Positions 16,780-25,908 are shown, counted from the first letter of the stretch. The stretch is DNA of 64,000 nt from an uncultured Lachnospiraceae bacterium (GCA_947367855.1 CANBFE010000011.1:1-64000); one strand, 5' to 3'. The notes: generated by a model not told the origin, from the letters alone. A program made the numbers and translations.

Positions 16780-18408
16780 TCACTGGAACGCCTCAAGCAG
16801 CCCTGTCAGTCCTCTTTCCCGGTAGATTTCCTTATAGTACGCCACCTCGTCCCCGATGAGTTCGTCTATGACGCGCATGCCCAGCAGCTCCACGGGTGCC
16901 TTGTCATCCGTCAGAATATAGCCCCCTGCTTCATAAGGCGTCAGGCTGTCCGATGTCCGCTCCATCATGGCGTACAGGTCTGTCTTGTCCAGTTCCAGGC
17001 GCTTTTCCTCAAAACAGTCCAGAATGGCCTCATTGTCCGAGGCGAAGAGCTCCCGGTTGGTGGAGCCGGGCACCTCCACCGTATGAACCTGGTCAAACAC
17101 AAAGGCGATGGTATCCGCCAGGTACTGGTTGATATTGCCCTCCCCGCTGCCCCGCATGTTCATATTCACCACCATGACGCCGTTTTCCGCCAGATGGGAT
17201 TTCACCAGGTAAAAAAATTCCACAGAGGACATCTGGAAGGGAATGGTAATATCCTGATAGGCATCCACCATAATCACATCGTATTTCTCCTCCACCGCAT
17301 TGAGAAAAGCCCTGCCGTCATAGGTGGTCACCGGAACCTCCTCAGGCAGATGGAAATACTCCCTGGAAAGAGCCGTAATCTTCTCGTCAATCTCCACTCC
17401 CTCCATCTCCATGTCCCCGAAATACTTCCTGCACTGGGTGGCGTAAGTGCCTGTGCCCATGCCCAGAATCAGCACCCTGCAGTCCTCAGGCGCTTTTCCC
17501 TCCACCATCAGGGGCGCAGCCATGGCATAGTCATAGTACATGCCCGTGAGTCCCTGTTCCTTCATGTAGATGGACTGTACGCCGAAGAGCACATTGGTGG
17601 ACAAAATTACACTTCTGCCGCTTTCCTTTACCTGGAGGTAATTGTACACGGACTCTCCCTCATAGGCCAGATCATTCTCCCAGAAGGCAAAGCTGTCCGA
17701 ATACCCCAGGCCGCAGCAGACCAGGTAAAGCAGAAGGGCCGTCACTGCCCCGCCCTTCCTCTTTCCCTTTCCGGCGCTGAAGAAATACAGCATGGCCAAC
17801 GCCAGTAAAATCCCCGCGAAAATCAGAAAGGTAACGGATGTCCCCACTGCGGGGATGGTCACAAAGGTGGGCACGAAGGTTCCGATAATGCTGCCTATGG
17901 TATTGAAAGCCCCCAGGGTTCCCACCACCTTTCCGCTCTCCTGCAGATTGCCCACGGTGTATTTGGCCAGGGAGGGCGTCACCGTCCCCAGCAGGAACAG
18001 CGGAAACACAAAGATCACCATACAGGCGGCAAAGGCGGCGATAATCAGGAAATTGCTGCTCACGGAGAAAATCAGAAGCGCCGAAATGCCCACAATAATA
18101 TATTTCCCCACAGCCGGAATCGCCGCAATCCACACGGCGGCGATAAGGATTCTCCCATACAGCCTGCCCGGGTCCGGATTTTTGTCCGCGCTGCGCCCTC
18201 CGTAAATATTTCCCAGGGCCATGGCAATCATGATGGTTCCGATAATGATGGTCCACACGATCTGGGAGGAGCTGAAGTAGGGAGCCAACAGCCTGCTGGC
18301 TCCAAGCTCCACAGCCATCACCGACATTCCCGCAAAAAATTCCGTCAGATATAAAAACAGCTTATTCCTCAATATGCCCGGCCCGCCGTCCACATTCATC
18401 CTGTCCAT
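16780..18408 (-). CDS. membrane-fused spermidine synthase-like protein
   Basis: The N-terminal half of this 542-residue protein has seven or more hydrophobic segments in the transporter-like arrangement beginning MAVELGASRLLAPYFSSSQ. The C-terminal half is a spermidine-synthase-type Rossmann fold: VLILGMGTGTYATQCRK, the acidic MEGVEIDEKI strand end, and YDVIMVDAYQD. Proteins of this architecture are common, but their aminopropyl donor and acceptor are rarely shown. The VDAYQD motif suggests a functional active site. I chose ATG 18408 because GGGAGG lies 6 bases upstream; other nearby ATGs have poor spacing. It is encoded 100 bases after carB and may be read from the car promoter. Confidence 0.85.
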   Translation of the reverse strand: MDRMNVDGGPGILRNKLFLYLTEFFAGMSVMAVELGASRLLAPYFSSSQIVWTIIIGTIMIAMALGNIYGGRSADKNPDPGRLYGRILIAAVWIAAIPAVGKYIIVGISALLIFSVSSNFLIIAAFAACMVIFVFPLFLLGTVTPSLAKYTVGNLQESGKVVGTLGAFNTIGSIIGTFVPTFVTIPAVGTSVTFLIFAGILLALAMLYFFSAGKGKRKGGAVTALLLYLVCCGLGYSDSFAFWENDLAYEGESVYNYLQVKESGRSVILSTNVLFGVQSIYMKEQGLTGMYYDYAMAAPLMVEGKAPEDCRVLILGMGTGTYATQCRKYFGDMEMEGVEIDEKITALSREYFHLPEEVPVTTYDGRAFLNAVEEKYDVIMVDAYQDITIPFQMSSVEFFYLVKSHLAENGVMVVNMNMRGSGEGNINQYLADTIAFVFDQVHTVEVPGSTNRELFASDNEAILDCFEEKRLELDKTDLYAMMERTSDSLTPYEAGGYILTDDKAPVELLGMRVIDELIGDEVAYYKEIYRERGLTGLLEAFQ

Positions 18409-18508
18409 GTTCATCCTCCCTGCCTCTCCATCCTGTTCTGCGGGAACCATTGTTCCGAATTTTTCCCGCCCGATTCCCTTTTTCCCAAACCGTCCAGTCT
18501 CCCGCTGC

Positions 18509-21500
18509 CTACAGCCTCGCCACGTCCACCAGAGTCAGCTCCTGTCCTGCGTTCTCCAGGCTGGTCACCAGAGCCCTGGCGGTATCCAGAGAGGTAAGGC
18601 AGTTCACCCCTGTCTCTATGGCGTTGCGGCGGATCAGGAAACCGTCCCTGGACTTGTCCCGTCCCTGGGTGGGGGTGTCGATCACCAGATCGATCCGGTG
18701 CCCCAGAATCAAGTCCATCACCGTGGGTGACTCCTGGGAAATCTTGTTTACCTTCAGGGCCTTCACCCCCGCCTCGTTCAGCGCAGCCGCCGTGCTTCTG
18801 GTGGCATAGATGGTATAGCCAAGCCTGGCGAATCTGCGGCCGATCTCTATGGCTTCTCCCTTGTCCGCATCCTTTACGGTAATGATCATCTTCTTATGCC
18901 TGGGCAGGTTCACGCCTGCGCCCAGAAATGCCTTGTACAGCGCCTCGTGGAACTGTCTGGCGATTCCCAGACATTCCCCCGTGGACTTCATCTCCGGCCC
19001 CAGACTGATCTCCGCCCCCCGGATTTTCTCAAAGGAGAATACCGGCATTTTGATGGCATAATATTCCGCCTCAGGCTGCAGTCCGGGCGTATAGCCCAGT
19101 TCCCTGATGGTTTTGCCCAAAATAACTTCCGTGGCCAGATCCACAATGGGAATGCCCGTCACCTTGCTGATATAGGGCACGGTGCGGGAAGAACGGGGAT
19201 TTACCTCAATGACATATACGTCCTCTCCGATAGCAATAAACTGAATATTGATCAGTCCCTTTACATGCAGCGCCTTTGCCAGTCTCCTGGTATACTCCGC
19301 AATCTTGTCCTTCACCAGCTTGCCGATGGTGTGAGCCGGATAAACGGAGATGCTGTCCCCGGAGTGTACGCCTGTCCGTTCGATATGTTCCATAATACCG
19401 GGTATCAGAATATCCGTGCCGTCGCAGACCGCGTCCACCTCGATCTCCTTGCCCTGGAGATATTTGTCCACCAAAATGGGGTGGTCCTGGGCAATGCGGT
19501 TAATAATGGCCATGAATTCCTCGATCTCCTGGTCCGAAATGGCAATCTGCATCCCCTGACCTCCCAGGACATAGGAAGGCCGCACCAGTACGGGATACCC
19601 CAGACGGTTTGCCACGGCTTTGGCCTCCTCCGCGGTATACACAGTGCCTCCTGCTGCCCGGGGGATTCCCGTCTCCTCCAGAATCTTGTCAAAGAGCTCC
19701 CTGTCCTCCGCGGCGTCCACATCCTCCGCCTTTGTCCCCAGAATGGGCACACCCATCTTCATCAGGCTCTCCGTGAGCTTGATGGCGGTCTGGCCGCCGA
19801 ACTGGACCACAGCCCCGTCCGGCTTCTCGATGTCCACAATGGCCTCCACGTCCTCCGGGGTCAGGGGTTCGAAATACAGTTTATCCGCAATATCAAAATC
19901 CGTACTCACCGTCTCCGGATTGTTGTTGATGATAATGGTCTCATAGCCCGCCCGGGAGAAGGCCCAGGTGGCATGCACGGAACAATAGTCGAATTCTATA
20001 CCCTGGCCGATGCGGATGGGACCCGAACCCAGGACCAGAACCTTCTTTCCCCTGCCCCGGGAGGACGTATCAGCGCAGGCTTCACACTCTCCCCCATACA
20101 CGGAATAGTAATAAGGAGTTGACGCCGCAAACTCTGCCGCGCAGGTGTCCACCATCTTGTAGACGGCCCGGATGCCGTTCTCATGGCGCATGGCCCGAAT
20201 CAGGGACTCGCTCTTTCCCGTAAGTCCGGCGATCACCCTGTCCGGAAAGGCGATCCTCTTGGCCTCCTTCAGCAGCGCCGGAGTCAGTTCCCGGGTCTTC
20301 AACGCCTCCTCCATCTCCACCAGAAGGGCAATCTTGTCAATAAACCAGATGTCGATCATGGTGATCTCATGGATTTCCTCATAGCTGATCCCCTTCCGGA
20401 CGGCTTCGGCGATCATCCATATCCGGCGGTCGTCCACCACCTTCAGCCTGCCTCTCAGCTCCTCTGCGGTCAGATCGCTGAAATCATAGGAAAGCAGGGA
20501 ATCCACATGCTGCTCCAGGGAGCGGATAGCCTTCATCAGTGCTCCCTCAAAGCTGTCGCAGATGCTCATCACCTCCCCCGTGGCCTTCATCTGGGTGGTG
20601 AGGGTGCGTTTTGCCGTAATAAACTTGTCGAAAGGCAGTCTTGGTATCTTCACCACACAGTAGTCCAGAGTCGGCTCAAAGCTGGCATAGGTCTTCCTGG
20701 TGATGGCGTTCCTGATTTCGTCCAGGGTATACCCCAGGGCGATCTTGGCCGCCACCTTGGCGATCGGGTAGCCCGTGGCCTTGGAAGCTAGCGCGGAAGA
20801 ACGGCTCACCCTGGGATTCACCTCAATGACACAGTACTCAAAACTGGTGGGATGCAGGGCAAACTGTACATTGCAGCCGCCGGTAACCCCAAGCTCGCTG
20901 ATGATGTTCAGCGCGGAGGTGCGCAGCATCTGGTATTCCTTGTCGCTCAGGGTCTGGGAAGGCGCCACCACGATGCTGTCCCCTGTGTGCACGCCCACCG
21001 GATCAAGGTTCTCCATGTTGCAGACCGTAATGCAGTTCCCTGCGCTGTCCCGCATGACCTCATATTCGATTTCCTTCCAGCCCGCGATGCAGCGCTCCAC
21101 CAGGACCTGTCCCACCCTGGACAGCCGCAGGCCGTTCTCCAGGATTTCTTCCAGTTCCGCCCGGTTTTGGGCAATGCCGCCGCCTGAGCCTCCCAGAGTA
21201 TAGGCCGGGCGCAGCACCACAGGATAGCCGATGTCCCCCGCGAACCCGATCCCCTCCTCCACGCTCTCCACCACTTTGGAGGCCGCGCAGGGTTCGCCGA
21301 TGCGCTCCATCAGGTCCTTGAATTCCTGCCTTCCCTCGGCGTTGCGGATGGTTGCAGCCGTAGTTCCCAGCAAGGTGACTCCCCTGGATGCCAGAAATCC
21401 CGATTCCTCCAGTTCCATCCCCAGGTTCAGCCCGGCCTGGCCTCCCAGGGTGGGCAGAATGCTGTCCGGTTTTTCCTTATCAATGATCTGCTCCAGTACC

Positions 21501-21715
21501 TGCACAGTGAGGGGCTCGATATATACCTTGTCCGCAATATCCCGGTCCGTCATGATGGTGGCGGGATTGGAATTTACCAGAATGACTTCCACCCCTTCCT
21601 CCTTCAGGGAGCGGCAGGCCTGGGTGCCCGCATAGTCGAATTCCGCGGCCTGTCCGATGACGATGGGGCCGGAGCCGATGACCATGACTCGTTTTACATT
21701 TGGATTCTTAGGCAT
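18509..21715 (-). CDS. carB: carbamoyl-phosphate synthase large subunit
   Basis: CarB uses ammonia delivered by CarA, bicarbonate and two ATP to make carbamoyl phosphate for pyrimidines and arginine. The 1068 residues show the internal duplication typical of the family. The first half begins VMVIGSGPIVIGQAAEFDYAG and the second begins VLVLGSGPIRIGQGIEFDYCS, each followed by an ATP-grasp domain (TLGGSGGGIA and VLGGQGMQIA loops). The C-terminal allosteric domain, with YATRSTAAALNEAGVK, is present. AAGGAGG precedes the ATG. The gene overlaps the end of carA by 8 bases, indicating translational coupling. The length is complete. Confidence 0.98.
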   Translation of the reverse strand: MPKNPNVKRVMVIGSGPIVIGQAAEFDYAGTQACRSLKEEGVEVILVNSNPATIMTDRDIADKVYIEPLTVQVLEQIIDKEKPDSILPTLGGQAGLNLGMELEESGFLASRGVTLLGTTAATIRNAEGRQEFKDLMERIGEPCAASKVVESVEEGIGFAGDIGYPVVLRPAYTLGGSGGGIAQNRAELEEILENGLRLSRVGQVLVERCIAGWKEIEYEVMRDSAGNCITVCNMENLDPVGVHTGDSIVVAPSQTLSDKEYQMLRTSALNIISELGVTGGCNVQFALHPTSFEYCVIEVNPRVSRSSALASKATGYPIAKVAAKIALGYTLDEIRNAITRKTYASFEPTLDYCVVKIPRLPFDKFITAKRTLTTQMKATGEVMSICDSFEGALMKAIRSLEQHVDSLLSYDFSDLTAEELRGRLKVVDDRRIWMIAEAVRKGISYEEIHEITMIDIWFIDKIALLVEMEEALKTRELTPALLKEAKRIAFPDRVIAGLTGKSESLIRAMRHENGIRAVYKMVDTCAAEFAASTPYYYSVYGGECEACADTSSRGRGKKVLVLGSGPIRIGQGIEFDYCSVHATWAFSRAGYETIIINNNPETVSTDFDIADKLYFEPLTPEDVEAIVDIEKPDGAVVQFGGQTAIKLTESLMKMGVPILGTKAEDVDAAEDRELFDKILEETGIPRAAGGTVYTAEEAKAVANRLGYPVLVRPSYVLGGQGMQIAISDQEIEEFMAIINRIAQDHPILVDKYLQGKEIEVDAVCDGTDILIPGIMEHIERTGVHSGDSISVYPAHTIGKLVKDKIAEYTRRLAKALHVKGLINIQFIAIGEDVYVIEVNPRSSRTVPYISKVTGIPIVDLATEVILGKTIRELGYTPGLQPEAEYYAIKMPVFSFEKIRGAEISLGPEMKSTGECLGIARQFHEALYKAFLGAGVNLPRHKKMIITVKDADKGEAIEIGRRFARLGYTIYATRSTAAALNEAGVKALKVNKISQESPTVMDLILGHRIDLVIDTPTQGRDKSRDGFLIRRNAIETGVNCLTSLDTARALVTSLENAGQELTLVDVARL

Positions 21716-22910
21716 GGGATGCGCCTCCTTTCGCTTTCATCATGTCGATAAACCGATCAAACAGATACCGGGAATCCTGGGGTCCGGGACAGGCCTCCGG
21801 GTGGTACTGCACTGTAAAAATATTCTTCCCCGTATAGATCAGCCCCTCATTTGTGCCGTCGTTCACGTTCACAAAGGCAGGCTTTGCCACCTTGGGGTCC
21901 AGTTTCTCCATATCCACCACATAGCCGTGATTTTGAGAAGAAATATACACCCTGCCGTCAGCAAGATCCTTCACCGGATGATTTCCGCCCCGATGGCCGT
22001 ATTTCATCTTGTAAGTATCCGCCCCTGTGGCAAGGGCCATCAGCTGATGTCCCAGACAGATGGCAAATATGGGAATGTCCGTATCGTAGAGCTTTCTGAT
22101 TTCCTTTATGATTCCTGAGCATTCCTTGGGATCCCCGGGGCCGTTGCTGAGCATGATGCCGTCCGGAGCGGAGGCTATGATCTCCTCCGCCGGGGTAAAG
22201 GCCGGATACACAGTCACCCGGCAGCCCCGCTCCGCCAAGGAACGGGCGATATTGGCCTTTGCGCCGAAATCCAGAAGCGCCACGTTCAGTCCGGCCCCCT
22301 TCAGCTCCCTGACCAGAGTAGGCCTGGGCTCCCGGACGCCCCTTTCGTAAGCCGCCCTGTCGAACCTGGCCGAACCGGACAGGGGACCGTTCTCCTCCGG
22401 GCTGACGGAGGGCTCCACGGTATATTTTTCCCTGCAGGTCACCTTCTCCACCACTTTTCCCGTGACATAGGCCTTCAGCCTGGGCAGAATCTCCGCCGTA
22501 TCCGCGTATTCCCGGGTGGTAATCATCCCGTTCATGGTGCCTTTCTCACGAAGAAGCTTCGTCAGGGCCCTTGTGTCGATGCCCGCGATACCGGGTACAT
22601 TGTTTTCTTCGAGAAATTGCTGCTGAGTCATGTCGCAGCGGAAATTACTGGAAACACGGGAAAGCTCCCTCACGATAAAACCATCCGGCCAGGGCTTCGA
22701 AGACTCCATATCATCCCTGCAGACGCCGTAATTGCCGATCAGAGGATAGGTCATACAGACTGCCTGTCCCGCATAAGAGGGATCGGTCAGCACTTCAAGA
22801 TATCCTGCCATGGATGTGTTGAATACGATCTCGCTGATCACTTCCCTGTGGGCACCGATTGGAATTCCCTCAAATACAGTGCCGTCTTCCAAAATCAAAA
22901 ACGCTTTCAT
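21708..22910 (-). CDS. carA: carbamoyl-phosphate synthase small subunit (glutaminase)
   Basis: CarA hydrolyses glutamine and channels ammonia to CarB. The 400-residue protein has the N-terminal CarA domain (ILEDGTVFEG, SMAGYLEVLTDPSY) and a C-terminal class I amidotransferase domain. The catalytic cysteine is in FAICLGHQLMA and the His-Glu pair in VQYHPEACPGP. ATG 22910 is preceded by a GGAGAAGG-type site, which is also one arm of a possible hairpin (22919-22960). The promoter is at 22999-23027. The gene is divergent from the glycosidase gene. Confidence 0.98.
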   Translation of the reverse strand: MKAFLILEDGTVFEGIPIGAHREVISEIVFNTSMAGYLEVLTDPSYAGQAVCMTYPLIGNYGVCRDDMESSKPWPDGFIVRELSRVSSNFRCDMTQQQFLEENNVPGIAGIDTRALTKLLREKGTMNGMITTREYADTAEILPRLKAYVTGKVVEKVTCREKYTVEPSVSPEENGPLSGSARFDRAAYERGVREPRPTLVRELKGAGLNVALLDFGAKANIARSLAERGCRVTVYPAFTPAEEIIASAPDGIMLSNGPGDPKECSGIIKEIRKLYDTDIPIFAICLGHQLMALATGADTYKMKYGHRGGNHPVKDLADGRVYISSQNHGYVVDMEKLDPKVAKPAFVNVNDGTNEGLIYTGKNIFTVQYHPEACPGPQDSRYLFDRFIDMMKAKGGASHA

Positions 22911-22918
22911 AGGCTTTC

Positions 22919-22960
22919 CCTTCTCCCGCCCCGGTCCCTGAACTGTGTCACCGGAGAAGG
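22919..22960 (-). promoter_or_regulatory. carA leader hairpin that could mask the ribosome binding site
   Basis: In the carA leader, CCTTCTCC (22960-22953, minus strand) is perfectly complementary to GGAGAAGG (22926-22919). The latter is the ribosome binding site of carA. Folding would occlude it. No T-run follows, so this is not a terminator. No PyrR-binding leader is recognisable. Confidence 0.45.
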
Positions 22961-22998
22961 CATCTTATACACACATTCGCTCCCAAAACATTCGAATT

Positions 22999-23027
22999 AT
23001 TATAGCATAGAAACGGAAAGTGGGCAA
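22999..23027 (-). promoter_or_regulatory. sigma-A promoter of carAB
   Basis: On the minus strand TTGCCC (23027-23022) and a perfect TATAAT (23004-22999) are separated by 17 bases, with TG one base before the -10 box. The leader to the carA ATG is about 80 bases. Confidence 0.85.
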
Positions 23028-23091
23028 GACGCAATCTCATGCATTCAAAAATACATGCTTTTCTGGCGCCGCATTTTTTTGCCGGATTTGA

Positions 23092-23120
23092 TTGCGCTCC
23101 CACAGTTTTGATGATATAGT
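23092..23120 (+). promoter_or_regulatory. probable promoter of the DUF5696/GH101-like gene
   Basis: TTGCGC (23092-23097) and TATAGT (23115-23120) have a 17-base spacer, 45 bases before the start codon. The -35 box is a weak match. It is divergent from the carA promoter. Confidence 0.5.
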
Positions 23121-23164
23121 TTTGTGTAAGAGATACCGTACACTATTTTTCAGGAGGGTTACAT

Positions 23165-25060
23165 ATGATTCATGTCACACTTGCCGGGACTGCCTTAAGC
23201 TTTGATGAGAGCAATCTGCATTTTTCCATATCCCGGAATGGAACCGATTGGAACTGGGACCATGATTTTCGTCCCGCATTTACCGTCTGTCAGGAGGAAA
23301 TTTCCTTCCGGAGCGCCTCTGCCGTCTCCCATGAAGTGAAGGAAACAGGCCTGGGAAAGGGCATTCTCTCCCGCTACGAGGGCTTTACCGTAAACGGAGA
23401 ACCGTCAAAGCTGTCCTTTTCCACCTATACCTGGATTGAGGGCGCCACAGGAGATGTATTCTTCGAGTGGATTCCCCTCTGTGAGGAAGATATTTCCGTG
23501 AAGTCCGTCCAGTGGCCGGGCTATATGGAATTCCGTGAAGGAAGAGACGACTGGTACACCCTGCTGAACCAGCACCAGGGGCTGCTTATCCCCAACACCT
23601 GGGAAACTGCCCTGGGCAAAATGCCTTTTGACGGCTTCCTGTGCTCCGCGGCCAGCTACATGCCCTGGTTCGGCCAGGTGAAGGCCGGAAACGGTTACAT
23701 AGCCATCAGTGAACAGCCCTGGGACTGCGCATTTTACGCGGAACATCCCGCAGGAGGCCCTTATACCAAAACCGGGGTCCGCTGGAACGCAAGCCTGGGA
23801 AAAATGCGTTACCGCCGGGTTATGCGCTACACTCTGCTGAATGACTGCGACTATAATGATCTCTGTAAAGTATACCGCGCCTATGTGAAAGAAAAGGGAC
23901 TCTTCTGCAGCCTGAAGGAAAAGGCCGCCAAGGCTCCGGGTGTGGAACGGCTCATCGGAAGCCTCTTCCTCCACAGGGGGATTAAAAACCATGTCTGCCC
24001 GGAATCGGATATGCATGATCCGGAGCATCCGGGGAAATATGACAGAGTGGTTCCCTTCCGGACCCGAACGGAGGAGATCCGGGCACTTCATGACCAGGGC
24101 TTCGAGAAGCTTTTCCTGCACCTGGACGGCTGGGGCGATCCTGGATATGACAACCAGCATCCGGATTATCTGCCTCCCTGTGTGGAAGCAGGCGGCTGGG
24201 AAGGGATGAAGGAACTGGCCGACACCATGCATGACTGCGGTTATCTGTTCGGCATTCATGACCAGTACAGGGATTACTATTTCAACGGAAAGACCTTTGA
24301 CGCATCTTTTGGCTGCCTTCAGACGGACGGAACGATCCCCGAGCATTCACACTGGGCAGGCGGACACCAGACCTATCTGTGCGCCACTCAGGCGCCCTAT
24401 TATGTAAAGCGTAATTTCTCTCAGCTTAAAGAGCACGGAATCGAGTTAGACTGCGCTTACCTGGATGTGTTCACCTGCAATGAGCCGGACGAATGCGCCA
24501 ATCCCATGCACTATATGACCCGCAGGGATTGTCTGGAGTTCCGGGGCCAGTGTTTTGAATACCTGCTCTCCCAGGGCATTCTCCCCAGTTCCGAGGAGGT
24601 TTCGGACTGGAGCATGAGAAGTCTGGTTTTCTGCCATTATGCGCCTTATCAGTTTATGATGTATAGGCCCGGCTCGCCTCAGAAGGGAATCGCAGTCCCT
24701 CTGTTCAATCTGGTCTACCATGACTGTGTCATTGTTCCCTGGATGATGGAGAAGATGGACGCTCAAAACGACTATATGCTCTATGCCCTCCTCAACGGCG
24801 GCGCGCCCTATCTGATCAGGGACGGCGCATACCCCGGAGTTGACGGCTCCTTTGAACCGGAGTTTACCTTTACGGAAAAGGAAGCTTATGAGCGCTGCAG
24901 AGTGGTGTCAAAACTTCACGAGCGCATCGCCTCCTGCGAGATGGTTTCCCATAAGCTGCTCACTCCTGACGGAAAACAGCAGGAAACCGTGTTCAGCGAC
25001 GGCACCAGGGTGCGCATTGACCTGGCGGCCCAGACCTATGAGATCGAACAGACATCGTAA
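23165..25060 (+). CDS. DUF5696/GH101-like putative glycoside hydrolase
   Basis: This 631-residue protein appears to have an N-terminal beta-sandwich (to about residue 230) and then a TIM-barrel-like domain related to DUF5696 and endo-alpha-N-acetylgalactosaminidases. Likely barrel-end motifs are HLDGWGDPGYDNQHPDYLPP, AYLDVFT with Asp434 as a candidate nucleophile, and SSEEVSDW with Glu477/Glu478 as candidate acids. The assignment of these residues is inference. There is no signal peptide, so it probably acts on an internalised glycan or glycoside. A strong GGAGGG site precedes the ATG. It is the only large plus-strand gene in this part of the window and has no sugar transporter next to it. 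Confidence 0.7.
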   Translation: MIHVTLAGTALSFDESNLHFSISRNGTDWNWDHDFRPAFTVCQEEISFRSASAVSHEVKETGLGKGILSRYEGFTVNGEPSKLSFSTYTWIEGATGDVFFEWIPLCEEDISVKSVQWPGYMEFREGRDDWYTLLNQHQGLLIPNTWETALGKMPFDGFLCSAASYMPWFGQVKAGNGYIAISEQPWDCAFYAEHPAGGPYTKTGVRWNASLGKMRYRRVMRYTLLNDCDYNDLCKVYRAYVKEKGLFCSLKEKAAKAPGVERLIGSLFLHRGIKNHVCPESDMHDPEHPGKYDRVVPFRTRTEEIRALHDQGFEKLFLHLDGWGDPGYDNQHPDYLPPCVEAGGWEGMKELADTMHDCGYLFGIHDQYRDYYFNGKTFDASFGCLQTDGTIPEHSHWAGGHQTYLCATQAPYYVKRNFSQLKEHGIELDCAYLDVFTCNEPDECANPMHYMTRRDCLEFRGQCFEYLLSQGILPSSEEVSDWSMRSLVFCHYAPYQFMMYRPGSPQKGIAVPLFNLVYHDCVIVPWMMEKMDAQNDYMLYALLNGGAPYLIRDGAYPGVDGSFEPEFTFTEKEAYERCRVVSKLHERIASCEMVSHKLLTPDGKQQETVFSDGTRVRIDLAAQTYEIEQTS

Positions 25061-25103
25061 AACAGTCTTACCATAAATCATGACAGACTGTGAGCAGACA
25101 AGC

Positions 25104-25177
25104 ATAACCGGAGGCCGGTACCGAAGCGATCACTGAGAAGCCAGCCAGAACAGGTGCATTCTCCGGCCTCCAGTTAT
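25104..25177. repeat. 15-bp inverted repeat, first of two adjacent palindromic elements
   Basis: The arms ataaccggaggccgg (25104-25118) and ccggcctccagttat (25163-25177) pair at 14 of 15 positions around a 44-base loop. It begins 44 bases after the glycosidase stop and ends 3 bases before the 174-bp element. No T-run follows directly. Confidence 0.6.
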
Positions 25178-25180
25178 AAA

Positions 25181-25354
25181 ATAATATGCTTATCAGGGGA
25201 GCCAATGGGGCGATTATGATAACTCTTGTTATCTACATCAAACGCCAAAAATAGCGCCCTCGCTCTGGTAAAGTAAGGCGCTACTTTTTGTAGTATTCTA
25301 TTTGCCGGCGGCTAGGTGTTCTCTAGCCATTGGCTCTCTTGTTAAGCATATTAT
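25181..25354. repeat. 174-bp structured element with 28-bp terminal inverted repeats
   Basis: The ends 25181-25208 and 25327-25354 are inverted repeats, 25 of 28 matching. Inside are nested helices: gataac/gttatc with a 4-base loop (25218-25233), tagcgcc/ggcgcta (25252-25283) flanked by A-run and T-run like a bidirectional terminator, and ggctag/ctagcc near 25310-25328. There is no open frame. It could be a miniature mobile element, a structured noncoding RNA, or an elaborate terminator between convergent transcripts. I do not recognise a named RNA family. Confidence 0.65.
25252..25288. terminator. bidirectional intrinsic terminator within the structured element
   Basis: tagcgcc (25252-25258) pairs with ggcgcta (25277-25283). 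Five A precede and, after one C, five T follow, so either strand would give a hairpin followed by a U-run. It could end the glycosidase transcript. Confidence 0.6.
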
Positions 25355-25432
25355 ATAGCATGGAAGCATTTTTTACCACCACTATTTTGCAAAACCGCCC
25401 GGTTAAATATGCGGCCCTTTTCATCTGATAGA

Positions 25433-25490
25433 ACAAAATACGAAGTTTCCGAACTCCTGGGATAAGATTTCACCGGGTTCGGAACTTCGT
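25433..25490 (-). terminator. intrinsic terminator of ssrA
   Basis: On the minus strand ACGAAGTTCCGAAC (25490-25477) pairs with GTTCGGAAACTTCGT (25454-25440) apart from one bulged base, followed by ATTTTG. It lies 9 bases past the mature tmRNA end. Confidence 0.85.
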
Positions 25491-25498
25491 GTTTCAAA

Positions 25499-25879
25499 TG
25501 GAGTAGACGGGAGTCGAACCCGTGTCCAAAAGCCCATTCCCTGTCCTTCTACTATCATAGTCCGTTATCCCGGTCGGTCTTACTCCGGCCTGTTCCCTCC
25601 TGCGGCAGACAACGAACAATCTGCCGGATTCGGTAGCTTCATCATACGCCCACGCGGGCAAAGCTTAACGCGCGTCGTTTCTCACATCGTCGATGCCCGG
25701 ATTCCGGAGTGTGAGTGCCCCGGAGCGGACAAGCCGCCTGAGGCGGCGTCACCTGCAGCAATTAAGCTGCAAGTGCATACTGATAATTATCTTCAGCGTT
25801 TAGTTTAAGTTTGCGGTTAACGTGCCGCAACGGATAGCTTCTCCAGCTGCAGAACCCCTGTCGAAACCTTTACTACCCC
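25499..25879 (-). ncRNA. ssrA: transfer-messenger RNA (tmRNA)
   Basis: This 381-base RNA rescues ribosomes stalled on broken mRNA. The tRNA-like ends pair: GGGGTAG at the 5' end with CTACTCC at the 3' end, discriminator A, CCA not encoded. The 3' T-arm (GGGTTCGACTCCC) and the conserved 5' AAAGGTTTCGACAGGGG block are present. The tag frame at 25797-25762 encodes AEDNYQYALAA and ends in TAA, the ALAA end being the usual ClpXP degron. Its partner gene smpB is just upstream on the same strand. Confidence 0.96.
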
Positions 25880-25908
25880 ATATTCATATTATCAAAGTGC
25901 CTGCCTTT

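Noticed and set aside
22911..23000. PyrR-type attenuator in the car leader
   Set aside because: No terminator with a T-run and no recognisable PyrR-binding loop. Only the ribosome-binding-site hairpin is visible.
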